NCBI GenBank assembly: GCA_026929865.2
Contig: CM049414.1
Span: 25,578,501 to 25,642,500, forward strand
DNA length: 64,000 nucleotides
Origin: Hyperoplus lanceolatus
Lineage: Eukaryota; Chordata; Actinopteri; Uranoscopiformes; Ammodytidae
Direction: 5' to 3'
The notes below the pieces were generated by a model. That model was not told the origin of the DNA. It ran no database searches and worked only from the letters and a program-made list of their open reading frames with translations. Made by a program: the position numbers and the translations under genes. Each line of letters starts with the position of its first letter. Position 1 is the first letter of the stretch. Shown here piece by piece: positions 22,120 through 34,197 of the stretch.

Positions 22120-22716
22120 TATTTATATAAATAAAAAGGTTTAAAAAAAAAAAATGTTTTTAAAAGCTGATCTCCAAGCTCATATTGACTGGGGAGGTTT
22201 TCACAGTCAAGCCCCAAACATTACAGTAATCAGATCGATGGTGAATTTTCTCATGGTCGCTAATTGAAAAGCCACTGATGCGTTTGAAAAACACTCCACA
22301 CATATAAAGCGATTTAATTGAGCTAAATTTGTCTCAATGAATGCGCTCACTTATACAGATAGGGACAGGGATAGGAGGCCCTTACCTGCACATTAGTGGG
22401 AAAAAGAGGAATTTTAATAACAATATAGCCCCCCTCACACACACACACACACACACACACTGGAGTGGGGACTCAATTATTGTTAATGGAAGTTCACCAT
22501 GCATTTTGTTAAGAGAGAAGCCTTGTTATATAATCCAGATGGAACGATTTGAAGGCCCAGTTTTTAGCTCATTTAAACATGTTTTTTTCAAAGGGAGGAA
22601 TCATCTCACTGGTTGAACAACGTTTTACAAATATACTACACTATAAACATGGTTAGCAAAACTCAACATTTCAAGGTAACTGTCTCGACTAGTTTATTTT
22701 TAATTGTTTTATATAA

Positions 22717-22897
22717 TTTTTTTGGCATTTTCAAGCTTTATCGGATAGTACAGAGTTGAAATGGGGAGACAGAGAGAGAGGGGGGATGACATGCAGTAAA
22801 GGTCCACGGGTCAGATTCGAACCCGCGACCACTGCAATGAAGGTCGGAGTCAATATGGTACGCGCTCTATCCACTATATACGCCACCGGAGCGCCCC
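22717..22897 (-). mobile_element. tRNA-derived SINE, compact copy
   Basis: The head has GGGGCGCTCCGGTGGCGTAT, a B box GGTTCGAATC and GTGGACCTTTACTGCATGTC. The tail has CAACTCTGTACTATCCGATA and AAGCTTGAAAATGCC. It gives the shortest complete view of this SINE family in the window. Confidence 0.85.
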
Positions 22898-23020
22898 GAT
22901 TTTTGATTTTTGAGGTTAAAGGAAAACTGTCTACATTTGAGCCACCTTTAACTGTTGTCGAGATGCCTTAGAATTTCAAATAAAATAAAAAGATGTTGCA
23001 TGTAAGAGGTGAGTTTTTTG

Positions 23021-23298
23021 TAAATGGTAAATGGACTCTACTTATACAGCTCTTTTCCCTGGTTTTTCACAGACTCAAAGCGCTTTACATTGTTTTGTAC
23101 ACATTCACCCAATCACACACACATTCATACACCAATAGCAGCAGCTACCACGCAGGGTGCAAGCTAACTATCAGGAGCAATTCGTGGTTCAATGTCTTGC
23201 CCAAGGATACTTCGACATGTGGCGGGTAGACGGGGGATCGAACCTCCGACCCTGCACTCCAGAGGTGACCTCCCTGCCCACTTCGCCACTGCCGCCCC
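23021..23298. mobile_element. SINE-like repeat with tRNA-like end
   Basis: It starts taaatggtaaatggactcta and contains cagactcaaagcgctttaca and cattcatacaccaatagcag. It ends with a tRNA-like segment on the minus strand, GGGGCGGCAGTGGCGAAGTG, and a B box GGTTCGATCCC. This is a very common teleost repeat type. A truncated relative is at 10,327. Confidence 0.7.
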
Positions 23299-23329
23299 AT
23301 TGTACTGTATGTGTTATGTAAAATACTGT

Positions 23330-23450
23330 ATATGGTTCGAATCCCGCCCGAGTCAGTTCCCTGCATGTCTTCCCCTCTCTGCCCCATTTCATCGCTGTGT
23401 CTGCAATATAATCTAGTAAAGCAAAAATGCCAAAAAAAAATATCTTAAAA
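23330..23450 (+). mobile_element. SINE 3' part
   Basis: It has a B box ggttcgaatcccgcccgag, then cctgcatgtcttcccctctc, gccccatttcatcgctgtgt and caaaaatgccaaaaaaa. The head is missing, with the preceding repeat in its place. Confidence 0.7.
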
Positions 23451-23465
23451 AAAAAATCTGTATAT

Positions 23466-23612
23466 TTTTCATTTCATTTAACTTTTATTTATCCTCGAGA
23501 GACCAGTTGAGGGGTGACCCTCATTTACAATGACGTCGAGTTCAAAACAAATTCAAAGGAAAAACAACAATACATACACAATATTCAATGCAAACACATC
23601 AAATACACAACA
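23466..23612 (-). mobile_element. LINE 3' end fragment, same family as 51,345-55,490
   Basis: The bases tttatttatcctcgagagac, cagttgaggggtgaccctca and tttacaatgacgtcgag match the 3' end of the decayed LINE near 51,366-51,425. They are in the same minus orientation and end in the same ATG-rich tail. Only the last about 150 bases are present, as in typical 5' truncation. Confidence 0.8.
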
Positions 23613-23616
23613 ACAG

Positions 23617-24064
23617 GGGCCTATTTCAGGTAGCTGGTTTTACATACTCTGGGTTTAACCCTGCGCTCAGAGTTGGTAAACTCAGAGCGCAGGGTTGATA
23701 AGCAACTCTGGGTTTTCGGTTTCAGAACAGTGGATCAGCGTTGGGTTTATCAACTCTGAGCGTGTTCACTCTGGGTGGAGCGTGTGCATAAAAGCCATCG
23801 TCAATGGATCGCTGATAACATGATTCACCATGGAAACAGAAGAAACAAATGATTGATCCTCCCACTTCTCCACTTCTCAAAAAAGAAAAAAAGAAATCTC
23901 CGCTCCTCCCACTAGAGCTAGAAATATTAACGAATGAGTTTATGGTAGCCTATGGAGAAGAATTAACGGGATATTGTCTCATAACTGATCTAATCTCCTC
24001 GGCAATTCAGAAAAAAAACAGAGCAAACATTTTTTGTCAAGATAATCATTTCGCTTCCGTATGA
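23617..24064 (+). mobile_element. Harbinger-like element remnant
   Basis: The end gggcctatttcaggtagctg, and ttttacatactctgggttta with internal inverted copies of gcgctcagagtt, resembles the terminal region of fish PIF/Harbinger elements. It is followed by a frame (from 23,849) encoding LPLELEILTNEFMVAYGEE. This resembles the start of the Myb/SANT-like accessory protein of these elements, but the frame ends at 24,062. No right terminus was found. The assignment is tentative. Confidence 0.45.
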
Positions 24065-24463
24065 GAAGCCATAGTCTATTTTAAAAAGTTACGCATATCA
24101 GCTGTAAAGTAATAAAGCTGGCGCAGCACAGCATTGCTGACAGTGCCTAAAGCCTACTGTGCAGTAAACAGAACAGACTGTCGCTTCTTTTTAAATGGGG
24201 AGTGAAATACATGAACGTCAAGACAGTTCCAGACCTTCTGCAAGCAAATGAAATTAAAATGATGGTCTGGCACTTGAGGCTACAAAGGTTGATCATTAAG
24301 AGCTCAAACCTAATTCGGTCTGATTTTTCCAGACCAGAGAGCACATGGGAATACATTGATCTGCAGAGGGATTGCACACACAGCAAGCTATCAGGAGGCA
24401 ATGAGGCGCAGCCAACAGCAATTTTAAGTTTATATATATTATATGTTTAGAAATGTGTGTGGG

Positions 24464-24600
24464 GGGCACTTATGGTGTACTGGTAAGAGTGTCATTCCCA
24501 TGAGGCCTGAAATCCCACGCCGCATAAGATACGGGTTCGAATCTGGTCTGGGCCATTCCCCTATGCCCCGTTCCATCTCTCTCCAAAAAAGAAGAATTAA
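24464..24600 (+). mobile_element. tRNA-derived SINE
   Basis: It starts ggcacttatggtgtactggt (A-box region) and has a B box gggttcgaatctggtctg. It then has attcccctatgccccgttcc and atctctctcc before an A-rich tail at 24,585-24,606. It belongs to a family different from the GGGCGCTC SINEs. Confidence 0.75.
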
Positions 24601-24921
24601 AAGAAATGTGTGTGTGTTAGGGGTGTGCCATATGTAGTTTGCGATGATATCTTAATGTTGTTATAACAATGTGTGAAATGACTATCAGTTATGGCAATCA
24701 TCTTGAAAAAATCAATCAAAACACAACTATAAGAGACTGAAGAGACGATCAGCAAATTTATTTTCTGGCCCTGAGAGGCAGAGACAGAGATAGAGAGAGA
24801 TAGATAGAAAGAGAGAGCTTTATTTTAGAGTGCTCTCATTTTAATCTCTGCAGCTGTTATTGCAGTGTGGAATTTGCACCTTACAGCCTGAGAAACTGAA
24901 TTCTTCCTCCTCCCTCCTTAG

Positions 24922-25139
24922 GTGCTGAAGGGCAGTAAAGCTAAGTCTGTCCAAGTGCCTCAGTCGGAGGATTCCAGGTGGTTATGTCACCAACCATGTT
25001 TATACCTGGGCTGGACCCTCAGGGTCGGAGCGTGTCTCCTCCCCCTGACCTGCCTGAGCACCGGAACGCCACGCTGAGAAGAACTGACAGCCAGCGACGC
25101 AGCAACATGCAGCTACTACAGGAGGGAGACGAGAAGAAG
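24922..25139 (+). pseudogene. whrn: whirlin exon: end of PDZ1 and linker, with compensating indels
   Basis: The exon lies between ctccctccttag and gtgaggctt. It is 218 nt, where 219 (73 codons) are expected. It starts in frame as VLKGSK. The next residues expected (end of PDZ1) are scrambled. The well-conserved GGYVTNHVYTW is readable only in a second frame, and DPQGRSVSPPPDLPEHRNAT to DEKK only in a third. This implies a loss of about two bases near 24,938-24,969 and a gain of one base near 25,010 (tgggctggac). Read straight from the acceptor, the exon reaches TGA before its end. The splice sites look normal, so sequencing error or recent decay are both possible. Confidence 0.8.
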
Positions 25140-28100
25140 GTGAGGCTTCACATGGGAAACAAAACAACAGAATGCTGAAACAATGGAGCTGTTTCCATTT
25201 GTCTACTATTTTTGGTATACCATACACCTCAGTTGTCGGACCACTTCTTAACTATTACATTGGAATAACATGTCCCCAGAACTGTTTATGGTGATTCATA
25301 GTTTTAAATCTTTAATATGTGGCCCATTAACAAAAACAAAAAACAAAAAAATCAACATTGTTTGTCATTTGCATCCAATATGCAATTTAAAATAAAAAAT
25401 AAAAAATTGCGTGGTTTAGACAAGGATTTGTTTACATTCAGTCTCGTTAAGCACAGTTTAATTTTTACTGTGAATTAAAATCAACTCCTTTTTGCGGCGC
25501 TGGTTCTTTGGTCTCTCCGCTTTACTTAATTCTCTCATGTATCTCCACACTCTATGTAACTGCAGGACAACGTTTATGTGTATGGAATCACGATGTATTT
25601 TGATATAGATATGAAAGGAAAGCAGAGGATTCCCAAAGATTTTTGCTTCAGTCATTGTGTTTTTGAGTGGTGCCGTATAACCATGAACAAAGTAGCTTGA
25701 AATTGAACAATAATATTCAAACACACGCTCTGAAAACATAAATCTTGCCATTTAGACTAATTTAATATGGGTTAAAATGGTGGTTGTACCTAAAAGATCA
25801 AATTATCCCTAAAACCCAGTGTCTCAATATATAATTCAGCAGTCAATAAATAGATCATGCATTTGCAGAGCCATGCTTCAATTATATTTGCAAAAGCCGG
25901 CGTCAGTGGCTGTAGAAGAGTTTAAGTTTTGTTACCAAGTCACGTACTGTAATCATCTCACTCCAACGTTTATGAATAATGTGACTTTGATGGGAGTCTG
26001 GGAGTGTAAAAGTAAATTATAAATCATAAGACTAGGTTATGGACAAAAGGTGATGGACACGGTAAAATATATTTAAAAACTTAGACAATAACAGTAATTG
26101 GACTCTTCGGGACTCACTCTCAAACTCCACCCTGTCACCACCTCATGACCTGCAGGGAAGAGCTGTCAGACCCAAGGTAAGATGTACACTCCAACTTTCA
26201 ATATTTCAGTAGCTCGAGCTCAGCATTAATCTTACTGGTTCTTCTCCATTAATACAGGCTGCACCTAATACCATGCAGGTACCGTTTAGAAAATATTAAT
26301 CCAGTATCTGGTTAGACAGTTTGCCTGTTTTTACCTTCTTTACTCTTCTTAAAAATGAATCATTATCAATTACTGATCTGTCATGCTTTCAAAGATTTGA
26401 CATTTAGGATCAGAAGAGGTGCAGCTTCTTGTGTGATGTGTTTCAGCATTTGAACATAAGGGATTTTCTTTTTGCATTGTGCATGTGGAAATGCTTTTAC
26501 TTTCACTATTAAACAGAGTTCCGGGAGCTCTACTGTCGATATTTTAAATTTTGATTCCACCAAATTATTTTATTTATTTTAAGTGATATTCCATCATAAT
26601 CATTAAAGATTCTTTTTCCGACTACATTTCTTCCTCAAAGATGACAGTTCACCACTACGTATCCAGGTTTTAATAATGCATTGGACAGTTCTTTACATGA
26701 TTTTAGTAGTTTCATCTTCACCTGAGTAGTTTTCCTTGTTTTATGCAGGCCAATAATCTCACCCCTCTGAAAGAGAGTGAAATCTTTTCCAAAACCACAG
26801 CATATGTCTTCTGACATGATTGTTTGAGAAATAAGAAGCTATTCAGTTAGGGTTAACAACCAGCACACCATGGGCAGGCGGTGCCAGCCTAGGCTCTTGC
26901 CTATTTTCCGGGCAGCGTAGGTCTCCTGTGTTTCTAAAGACTCCCAAAGCCATAAAAAACATGCCACCTTCCTGGAAAACCAGTGTTCAAACCCCAGTAA
27001 GATCCCCTTGCCAAGCCCCCTCATTACCACAGCCTGACTTAGCAGCACCACCTGTTATACCTACACCACCAGATCCCCTGGGGATGCCAAACACAGCAGA
27101 ACCCCTGTCCAAGGCTACCACAGCTGCCTCCTGTCGCTATGGTTACATGTTTCATGTTGGCTGTCGGGATAAGAGCATGGGAAAGCATTGAATCCCTTCT
27201 TGAGCCAAATTATGTCGAGAGAGAGAGAGAGAGACTAATCTGAAGGATAAGATCTCATGCCAGAGAGCACATTGAGCCCCAAGAGCTGTCGTGTGCTGCA
27301 AATTAAAGAAGGATGAGCAAAGACTAAAATCATCCAGCTGGTCCGCATAAATGTCACAGGGAACATGAATATTCCCTCCGTACACCACGAGCCAAAGGTT
27401 TCTGGATTACTCCAATAAGCATGAAAGTTGTTATTAAAAGGAGGAGCTGCAGCGCCATAAGTGAATGAAAGTAAGATATTCCCTGCCAGATGCCAAACCT
27501 ACACCAATGGGAAAAATGAGGATGAAAATGACAGTTTAACAGATATATTTGCTTATTTACCGCCTTCTGAAGCAGGTGCAATCAATTCCCTTTTCAATCT
27601 TTAAGAGACGGCTACATAATGATCAAACAATGTACTAAGGAACTGAGCCGTGACAAGATGTACAATTTAAAGTTTGGCACCACTGAATTTCATTAAGTGT
27701 AAAACTTAATTGTGATTTCCTTATTTCCCCAAGCATATACTTTTGAAAATGTTGACTTGTCTTCATCCAAGGGGACATATGTGAAAGATGGAGGAAATGC
27801 AAAGTTTTCAAGCTAAACCTGGGTACTTTCATTTTTGCAAGGCTGAGTAGGCATGATTGCCTGTTAATTCCATTAGTGATGTTCAGTGTTTTTGAAGTGT
27901 GGTTGTATGAGGTTGCATATGCATTGTAAGTGTGTCATTATATGGAGATGAAAATCAGAACATTCATTTTAAGGAGTTTAGGGGACAGAGACGTCTGTAG
28001 CAAAGGTCTGCATTGTACTGTTGCAGAAGTCTATGGGTTGAGCCATGATGCAGGATTGAAGTCCATTCTTAGACTAAATATACTTTCAATGACAACCATT

Positions 28101-29719
28101 CAAATTCAATTTTTGGGTCCCAGACTGTGGCTTAACCCATGGCCCATATAACTGCCTGCATGTTTCAAATCCTGAAAGTATCCTGAATGACTTAAAATGG
28201 TTATTATAATACAGCAACATTATATGAATGTTACACTTTGTGATCATTAAATCTAACTTGAGGTTCCCGGTACCGTTGCTGCTGTTATGCATGCACAGCA
28301 GCCTTGATGAGGTGGCCAAACAAAGCAGTAGCAGGTATATTCTTCCAGCCTGAACATCAGCCACAATAATAAAGTAATTTAATGACAGCAAATTTTTATC
28401 AAACTGATTTCAGAGGCATGGAGAGAAGCTGAATATGTCATGATATCAGGTTGGTTAAGAAGCAGGGAGGCCTGAGTAAAATTCAAAAATGATTATGAGC
28501 AAATAACAGCAAGCAAAAGTACCAATGTAAAATCGAGTATACTGTAGATGAGAAAGAAATGAGCTGATTTAGTATCTGTCACAATCAGTTGTACATCTTA
28601 GCGAAAGATAGCTGTGTGTTGACTGGATATAATCAGCCTAATAGATGCCGCCTTATCCCCTTATCTTTACTTGCCAATTGCAGTTCCTCTCGTCAGACTC
28701 ACTCTCAGTGAGTGTATTAACAGTATAAAGGTTCTGTTGCCATCTTTGGAAGCACAGCCTCTGAACGCTCAACCCAAAGCTGTGAGAGAAGGGGAAACAT
28801 TTTGAATATGAATGATAGAGAGACCTGTTGGATGGAATCCATGACAACTCGTTTCAAACCAGTGAAACTCTGCAGTGTTTACTCTGCTCCTCCAGCTTTC
28901 TTTTGATGTAAGATCATAAGCTATAACATCTCAATAAATTGCTGAAATTTAGGATTCAAGTGATCAATTTCCAGAGATGGTTTCATTCTGGCAACACAGA
29001 CTATTGGCCTTAAAAAGAAGTGGACTCTCTGTAGGTATCCATAGGTGACTGCAGCAGGATGTTTATTTGGATGTTATAGCAGTTGTATCTAGTAGTCAAT
29101 CTTGTAATAAATAGGGATGGTGTATTATTAGAATTCAAACTCTGTCAGATGTAATATTTCCGGTTTGTGGATTATTAGAATTCAAACTGTGTCAGATGTT
29201 GTCTGCTCTGCTTATCAAGTGGAGTGACATGAATGAGCCTTGTAAACAAACCGATGGACCAATTCAAATGTCACTCATCAATTCAAAACAGATTCAGCCT
29301 GTGCTCTGAGTCACCACATCTAAGCAGCTCCTGAAACTCTTTATTTCCTGCAGGCAAATCCCGGCTCAGAGCGGGCCTGTCATTCCTTCTCTGCATTGTG
29401 TATCACATCTCCATTTCAGCGTGAGCAGCCAGACACCAGGGGTGAATCTGGCAGCCTGTCGAGAGACACAATTGAGACTGCAAAATGTTATATAAAACGC
29501 TGACAAATAACACATTTCTGCTTCACACAATGTTAAGATATTTTAACCATGCTTATGCCTTCTCTGCCTGTTTATCTGTCTGTCTTTTAATAGGTGAACT
29601 TGGTTTTGGATGACGGCCGGTCTCTGGGTCTGATGATCCGGGGCGGAGCAGAATATGCGTTGGGTATTTACATCACTGGAGTGGACCATGGCTCAGCAGC
29701 AGAGTGTGGAGGACTCAAG
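24922..29719 (+). CDS. whrn: whirlin (PDZ scaffold), two internal exons
   Basis: Whirlin is a multi-PDZ scaffold of stereocilia tips and the photoreceptor periciliary complex. It binds myosin XVa, usherin and ADGRV1. Two exons are present in the right order and phase. 24,922-25,139 carries the end of PDZ1 and the linker (VLKGSK.., DPQGRSVSPPPDLPEH, LLQEGDEKK). 29,594-29,719 carries the start of PDZ2 (VNLVLDDGRSLGLMIRGGAE, then YALGIYITGVDHGSAAECGG). The order and spacing match whirlin, where EKK is followed directly by VNLVL. The first exon has indels, and no upstream or downstream exon was found in the window. Either the introns are long, or this is a fragment. I cannot tell which paralogue (a or b) it is. 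Confidence 0.85.
25140..29593 (+). other. whirlin intron, low in repeats
   Basis: About 4.5 kb of mostly unique sequence. It has a short direct duplication near 29,124 and 29,171 (attattagaattcaaact) and a proline-rich open frame at 26,835-27,191. No recognised gene lies inside. Confidence 0.6.
26835..27191 (+). other. Open frame with a proline-rich segment, unknown
   Basis: A frame without stops from 26,835 to the stop at 27,189-27,191 reads RSPCQAPSLPQPDLAAPPVI and then PTPPDPLGMPNTAEPLSKAT. Possible acceptors lie at tgggcag and ccgggcag upstream, and a donor-like ccagtaaga lies at about 26,996. I do not recognise the product. It could be an unused stretch that is open by chance or an extra whirlin exon. 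Confidence 0.2.
29594..29719 (+). CDS. whrn: whirlin exon: N-terminal part of PDZ2
   Basis: This 126-nt exon (42 codons, both borders in phase 0) lies between tcttttaatag and gtaatact. It encodes VNLVLDDGRSLGLMIRGGAE and then YALGIYITGVDHGSAAECGG with LK. SLGLMIRGG is the carboxylate-binding loop of a PDZ domain, and the ITGVDHGSAAE segment is its second strand-helix. The exon is intact. The rest of PDZ2 (VGDQIL..) should follow in the next exon, which was not found up to 64,000. Confidence 0.92.
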
Positions 29720-32596
29720 GTAATACTTTTGTCTATCTTCCACTTTGTGTCTAACTTTGTGCATGTTTTCATTTTGTACTGAAAGAAAAAATGCACAAAC
29801 ACATATACAGTCCCTGTATGTCTTTGACAAATCCTCAGAGCTGGTTAATGCTCAAACTTTAAAATGTGGATTCACATATATTGAAAAGTGCAATAATAAG
29901 GTGGAGCAGTGATTAATACATGATTTATTTTCTGAAGATAATTTCTTCCACAACCAACCTGAAACATGCTGACAGTTTCCACTGAGTCCAAGATTGCATC
30001 TATAAAAAAAAGAGGAAATATGACTTTTGGAACAAGCTCATATCGAAATGGTTGTAAATAAATGTTCTGTTGATTAACTTTCCAATTAATCAACTAATTG
30101 TGTCAACTCGGCACAGTAACAACCGATAATGAGATGGAAGCTTTTACTATAGCAGCTGCATCACACCTAAGGTGGTCCATATAATATTTTGTTTCCCTTT
30201 TCTTTTACAAAAGCATTAAATCCTGGGAAGGAAGTCATTCTTTTCACCTGCTGTCCTTACAACGATGTCAGAACACAGGGTTAGTGCGGATCAGAGCGTG
30301 TCAGACCTGGGGCTGTGTATGATTAGGATCCCTGTTAGCGGGTGGGACACCCCTGGATCCCTAAGCCAGATCAGATGTGCTCTTCATATCAAGTGTTTGA
30401 TTTTATATCCTGACCAGTGGCAACATTTTCCTTAAGGAATTTTTTATTGATTTAGTCACAGTGACACAACAACACAGTTATTATAGAAAAGCCAAAAGAA
30501 GTCATCAGTTTTACAATCATATGAGCCATCCCAGGATGCTGTAAGTTTTTCATAGTTTTTAACTAGATATTTTTCATCAATTAATTAGTCCTCTATTGGC
30601 TCTCACAATCAGAGAGAGTGTGTTCTGTCTCTTAGTCTTCCATATTCTTTCACTCTCCCCCTTTTACTTCCAGCCTGTCACTCAGCCAATTAGACAGACA
30701 CCTATTAGTGGGCCCACACGCTCAGCATAGCATCTTAATGTGGTGCATTGTTAGCAACAAAAAAAGACTTCTTGACTGTAAAGGAAAAGACAAGAAGGTC
30801 AGAAGGCTTTAATATCTGTTCTTTTTTATGTTTCTGCTTTCCCCCCTCAAGTTTCTTTTCTTTATTTCATATGTAAAAACTACTTAGGGCTGCCTCTTGT
30901 GCTGTGCTGTGGATTGTTAGGAATGTGTTTTGGAAACTGTCAGTGCGAGTTTTCAGTGCTCAAATAGCTTTTCTTTTTTGCCCTAATTTTTCCCTCCCTA
31001 TTCTCTGATTTTGGTGCCTGGCAGCTTTGTACTAGGGGTGGAATTTCGTTGTTTGGACGAATACAAGGCAGTAGAGTTTCCAGTGCAATCAAGCATATTC
31101 AAACTTGCATCCAGGGGTTTTGTGTTAGGAACGCATCGCACCTGCCTGCCTTTGTTGATTTATGCTCCAGTAGACACCTGACGACACATTCTCAAAGGAA
31201 CCAGAACACAATATACAACACATTCAGACACAGGCAGTTTGTATTGTGTGGCACCAGATAGGCTGAGATAGGTGCATACACACAGAAATACTAACTTCAG
31301 GTCATGATATTTAAAATGTTGAGCCATTAAAATAGGTCAGAAAAATCATATCTCCAGGGAGATAATTATTCTATAAACCACCCCTGTTGACATCGGCAGC
31401 ACAGTCGTTGTTCTTCTTTGTCTTTTTGTGTGCCAAAGGCGAGATCATTAAAACATGTATGCTGTTAAGAATGCCCTTCAGGAACGGAGAAAAAATAATA
31501 ATCTGGAATTAATATTAAGGGGATGTGAATCACAATTGAACTATAGTCCAATAAAAATGTGTTACAAAATGCCTGCTATTGTTAAACCTGGCAACGTTGC
31601 AAAGCCATGTCACACCAAGTATGAAACCAATATTAAGTTCTTCCAATAGACTTCAACAGGTCTGCTTTCCAATAGATAATGGAAATCTTTGGTGAGCAGA
31701 AGCAACTGTTTAAGCTGCTTAAAATCAAACTCCACTTTTAGAAAATGTATGGTATATTAACATGACGTCAAGGTTGATTTATTCATGCCTTTTTGGCACT
31801 GTTTCTATATTTGGCCTTGTAAATGGCAACACTTAACATTTGGAGGATGAGCCTCACTGTCTTATAGGACCAGGGTTCAACTCACAGCAGGAAGTCAAGC
31901 TGCTACACCGCTCCCAGATCAGACACATCCTCCCCTAAAAGGACATTACACTGTGTAATGAAGGGGTGATTCATAGTGTTTGATCATCTTAAAGTGTACA
32001 GTGTGATGTACAGGAGGATCCCCGTGGGGTTAGGCCTGTTAAAAGTTGTCTATAACATCTTCCTTAAACTCAGAATGATGCTGCAGTAACAAAGCCTTGT
32101 TTCAGGGGATAAAAGATTGGACAAAATAAACCAGGACTGACTGTAAGATTGTGCAGTCTCTGATGCCATGTACAACATAAGCTTCTGTTAAACTTGACTG
32201 TGGACCTTGTGACACATTTTGATTCCAAAGGGTATCCTTTCACATGTAGACACAAATGCTTATGCAACACCGCATGCTAACAGAAAGTAATGTAGGAGAC
32301 ACTTCTGCATCACCCTCACTAAGCGTATATAGCTTTATTGGTATGTGTTAAGGTTGTCTTTTGTGGAGGTTGATTGATTATGTTATGATGCTTAGTGTAT
32401 TGGCGTCAGTAAGGAATAAAATCATCTCTGTGAACGTCTGGGTTGTATTCGATAGCAGATTTTATGGGGGAGCAACCGACTCAGTGTTCACATTTACCTA
32501 AGGGTCCCATTAACGAGCCCATGAGCCCATTTCAAATACCTCTCTATTCTAGCTGCATTATTGTGTTCCTAAAGGACTGTCTGTCTAGTACTCTTT

Positions 32597-32789
32597 CTTT
32601 TTCTTTTTTTTTAAAGATATATTTTGGCATTTTTCATGCTTTATTTGACAGTGTGTAGAGACAGAGGTGAAATGGGACAGAGAGGGGAGTGACATGCAGA
32701 GAACGACCGCGGGCGGGAATTGAACCCGGGTCTGCTGATGGGCCCGGCCCGGGGGGGGGGGGGCCTACACCTGAGCTAAGGGTGCCCCA
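32597..32789 (-). mobile_element. tRNA-derived SINE with 14-bp target duplication
   Basis: On the minus strand it starts GGGGCACCCTTAGCTCAGGT and carries a B box GGTTCAATTCC. It then has TCTCTGCATGTCACTCCCC and ends CATGAAAAATGCCAAAATAT and an A-rich tail. The direct repeats gtctagtactcttt at 32,583-32,596 and 32,790-32,803 flank it exactly. The GC-rich gggcccggcccggggg inside the head is unusual. Confidence 0.9.
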
Positions 32790-33872
32790 GTCTAGTACTC
32801 TTTAAGAGGGCCAACTGACCTTGAGTTTGAATCTCAGGAACCTTGTAAAAAATAGCTAGGGAAGAAATAAAGGTGTGTCTGCAAAATTTGAAGTAATGGC
32901 GAAACTAAAGTTGACTTTAAGGATGGTTTTTGTTTTGCTAATTTAAAATGACAAACAAATTGTGTGTTGCTTAGCGATTCAGTGAGCATACAGTACTTTT
33001 AGCTATTTTGTGTTTTTGAAAAATATCAGTGAGTAAATTATTCAGTGACTGGGGAAAAAGGCCCATAAACAAAGCTATACCCTTCTTCCGTCAGCAGGTC
33101 TGTCCCACTATTGCTACCCAGTTTGTGTTTGTTTTGAGTGTTTCCTCTCATGCTGTCATTTCGAGTTCATAACCCTGTTTTTAGCCGACATTTGGTCACA
33201 TTTGAGTCCCAGTTGAACACCTTTGGGGAACATTTGTGTTTGTTAAACTTGAACTGAAAAATTTTTCATAAAGAGTTAAAGTGAGCTAGGACTTTGATAT
33301 AATTTTTACCAAAGAAACAATCAATGCAATTTACTTCACCTTTACTACAAACCACTTGGTTTCTTTTCCAATCACATAGGCATAGCCAAGCAGCTGATTC
33401 TGAATTCAAGTGCCATTTAACTGTGATAACTGAAGGGGATTTATTGTGCATCCTATATAGTGTCACAAACATCCTCAGGGCACAAACTCTTATATGAGCT
33501 AAAGACATCTCTTACTGCGACAGCTTAGCAGGAGAAGACACCACTTTCCTCTGTGCCGGTGCCTACGCTTCAGCTATTTTCCTGCAGCACACCGTCCTCA
33601 CTGTCTGTGTCTATAAAACTGAGTTCCATCTCACCGCTGTGACTATGATGGATGGCTATTATCGCGCCCAGGGTTCTATAATCATCAAGATGTCACTTTT
33701 TCACCCTCCAATCTTAGAGAAAATTAAAGCTTTGCTGTTTGAATGTTACACACCATCACTTTGTCTCCTAAAAAGCCTCTGTTGTTCAATTTTGCATTAA
33801 TGTGGCTGTGATGGGACGTTGATAAAAGGGCTAAAATTAAAGTGCTAAAACCATGCTTGTGTGTGTGTGTGT

Positions 33873-34111
33873 ACTTGTACAGGTATCTTTATGAGGATCA
33901 GTTTATGTTTTTAACTATCGGAGTGAGGATATGTTTGGATAGTGAGGTCATTTAGCCTGTGTTGTTTGAGTGATAATACAAGGTTTTAAGGCTAAGGTTA
34001 TATTTAGGTTTAGGGTGTGTGTGGCGGTTGGTGTTAGGCATTCAGTTTTGATTAGGATTAGGGGTAAGGGAATGCGTTGTGGCAATGAGTTTCCTCACAA
34101 AGATAGAAGTA

Positions 34112-34115
<4 letters not shown>
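33873..34115. mobile_element. MITE bordered by GT arrays, copy 2
   Basis: It is collinear with 16,553-16,830 (gtacaggtatctttatgagg, acaaggttttaag, ggcattcagttttg). It ends cctcacaaagatagaagtac. A GT run precedes it (33,858-33,872) and a long one follows it. Confidence 0.75.

Positions 34116-34196
<81 letters not shown>
34116..34196. repeat. (GT)n microsatellite
   Basis: An uninterrupted GT run abutting the MITE at 33,873-34,115. Confidence 0.95.
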
Positions 34197-34197
<1 letters not shown>

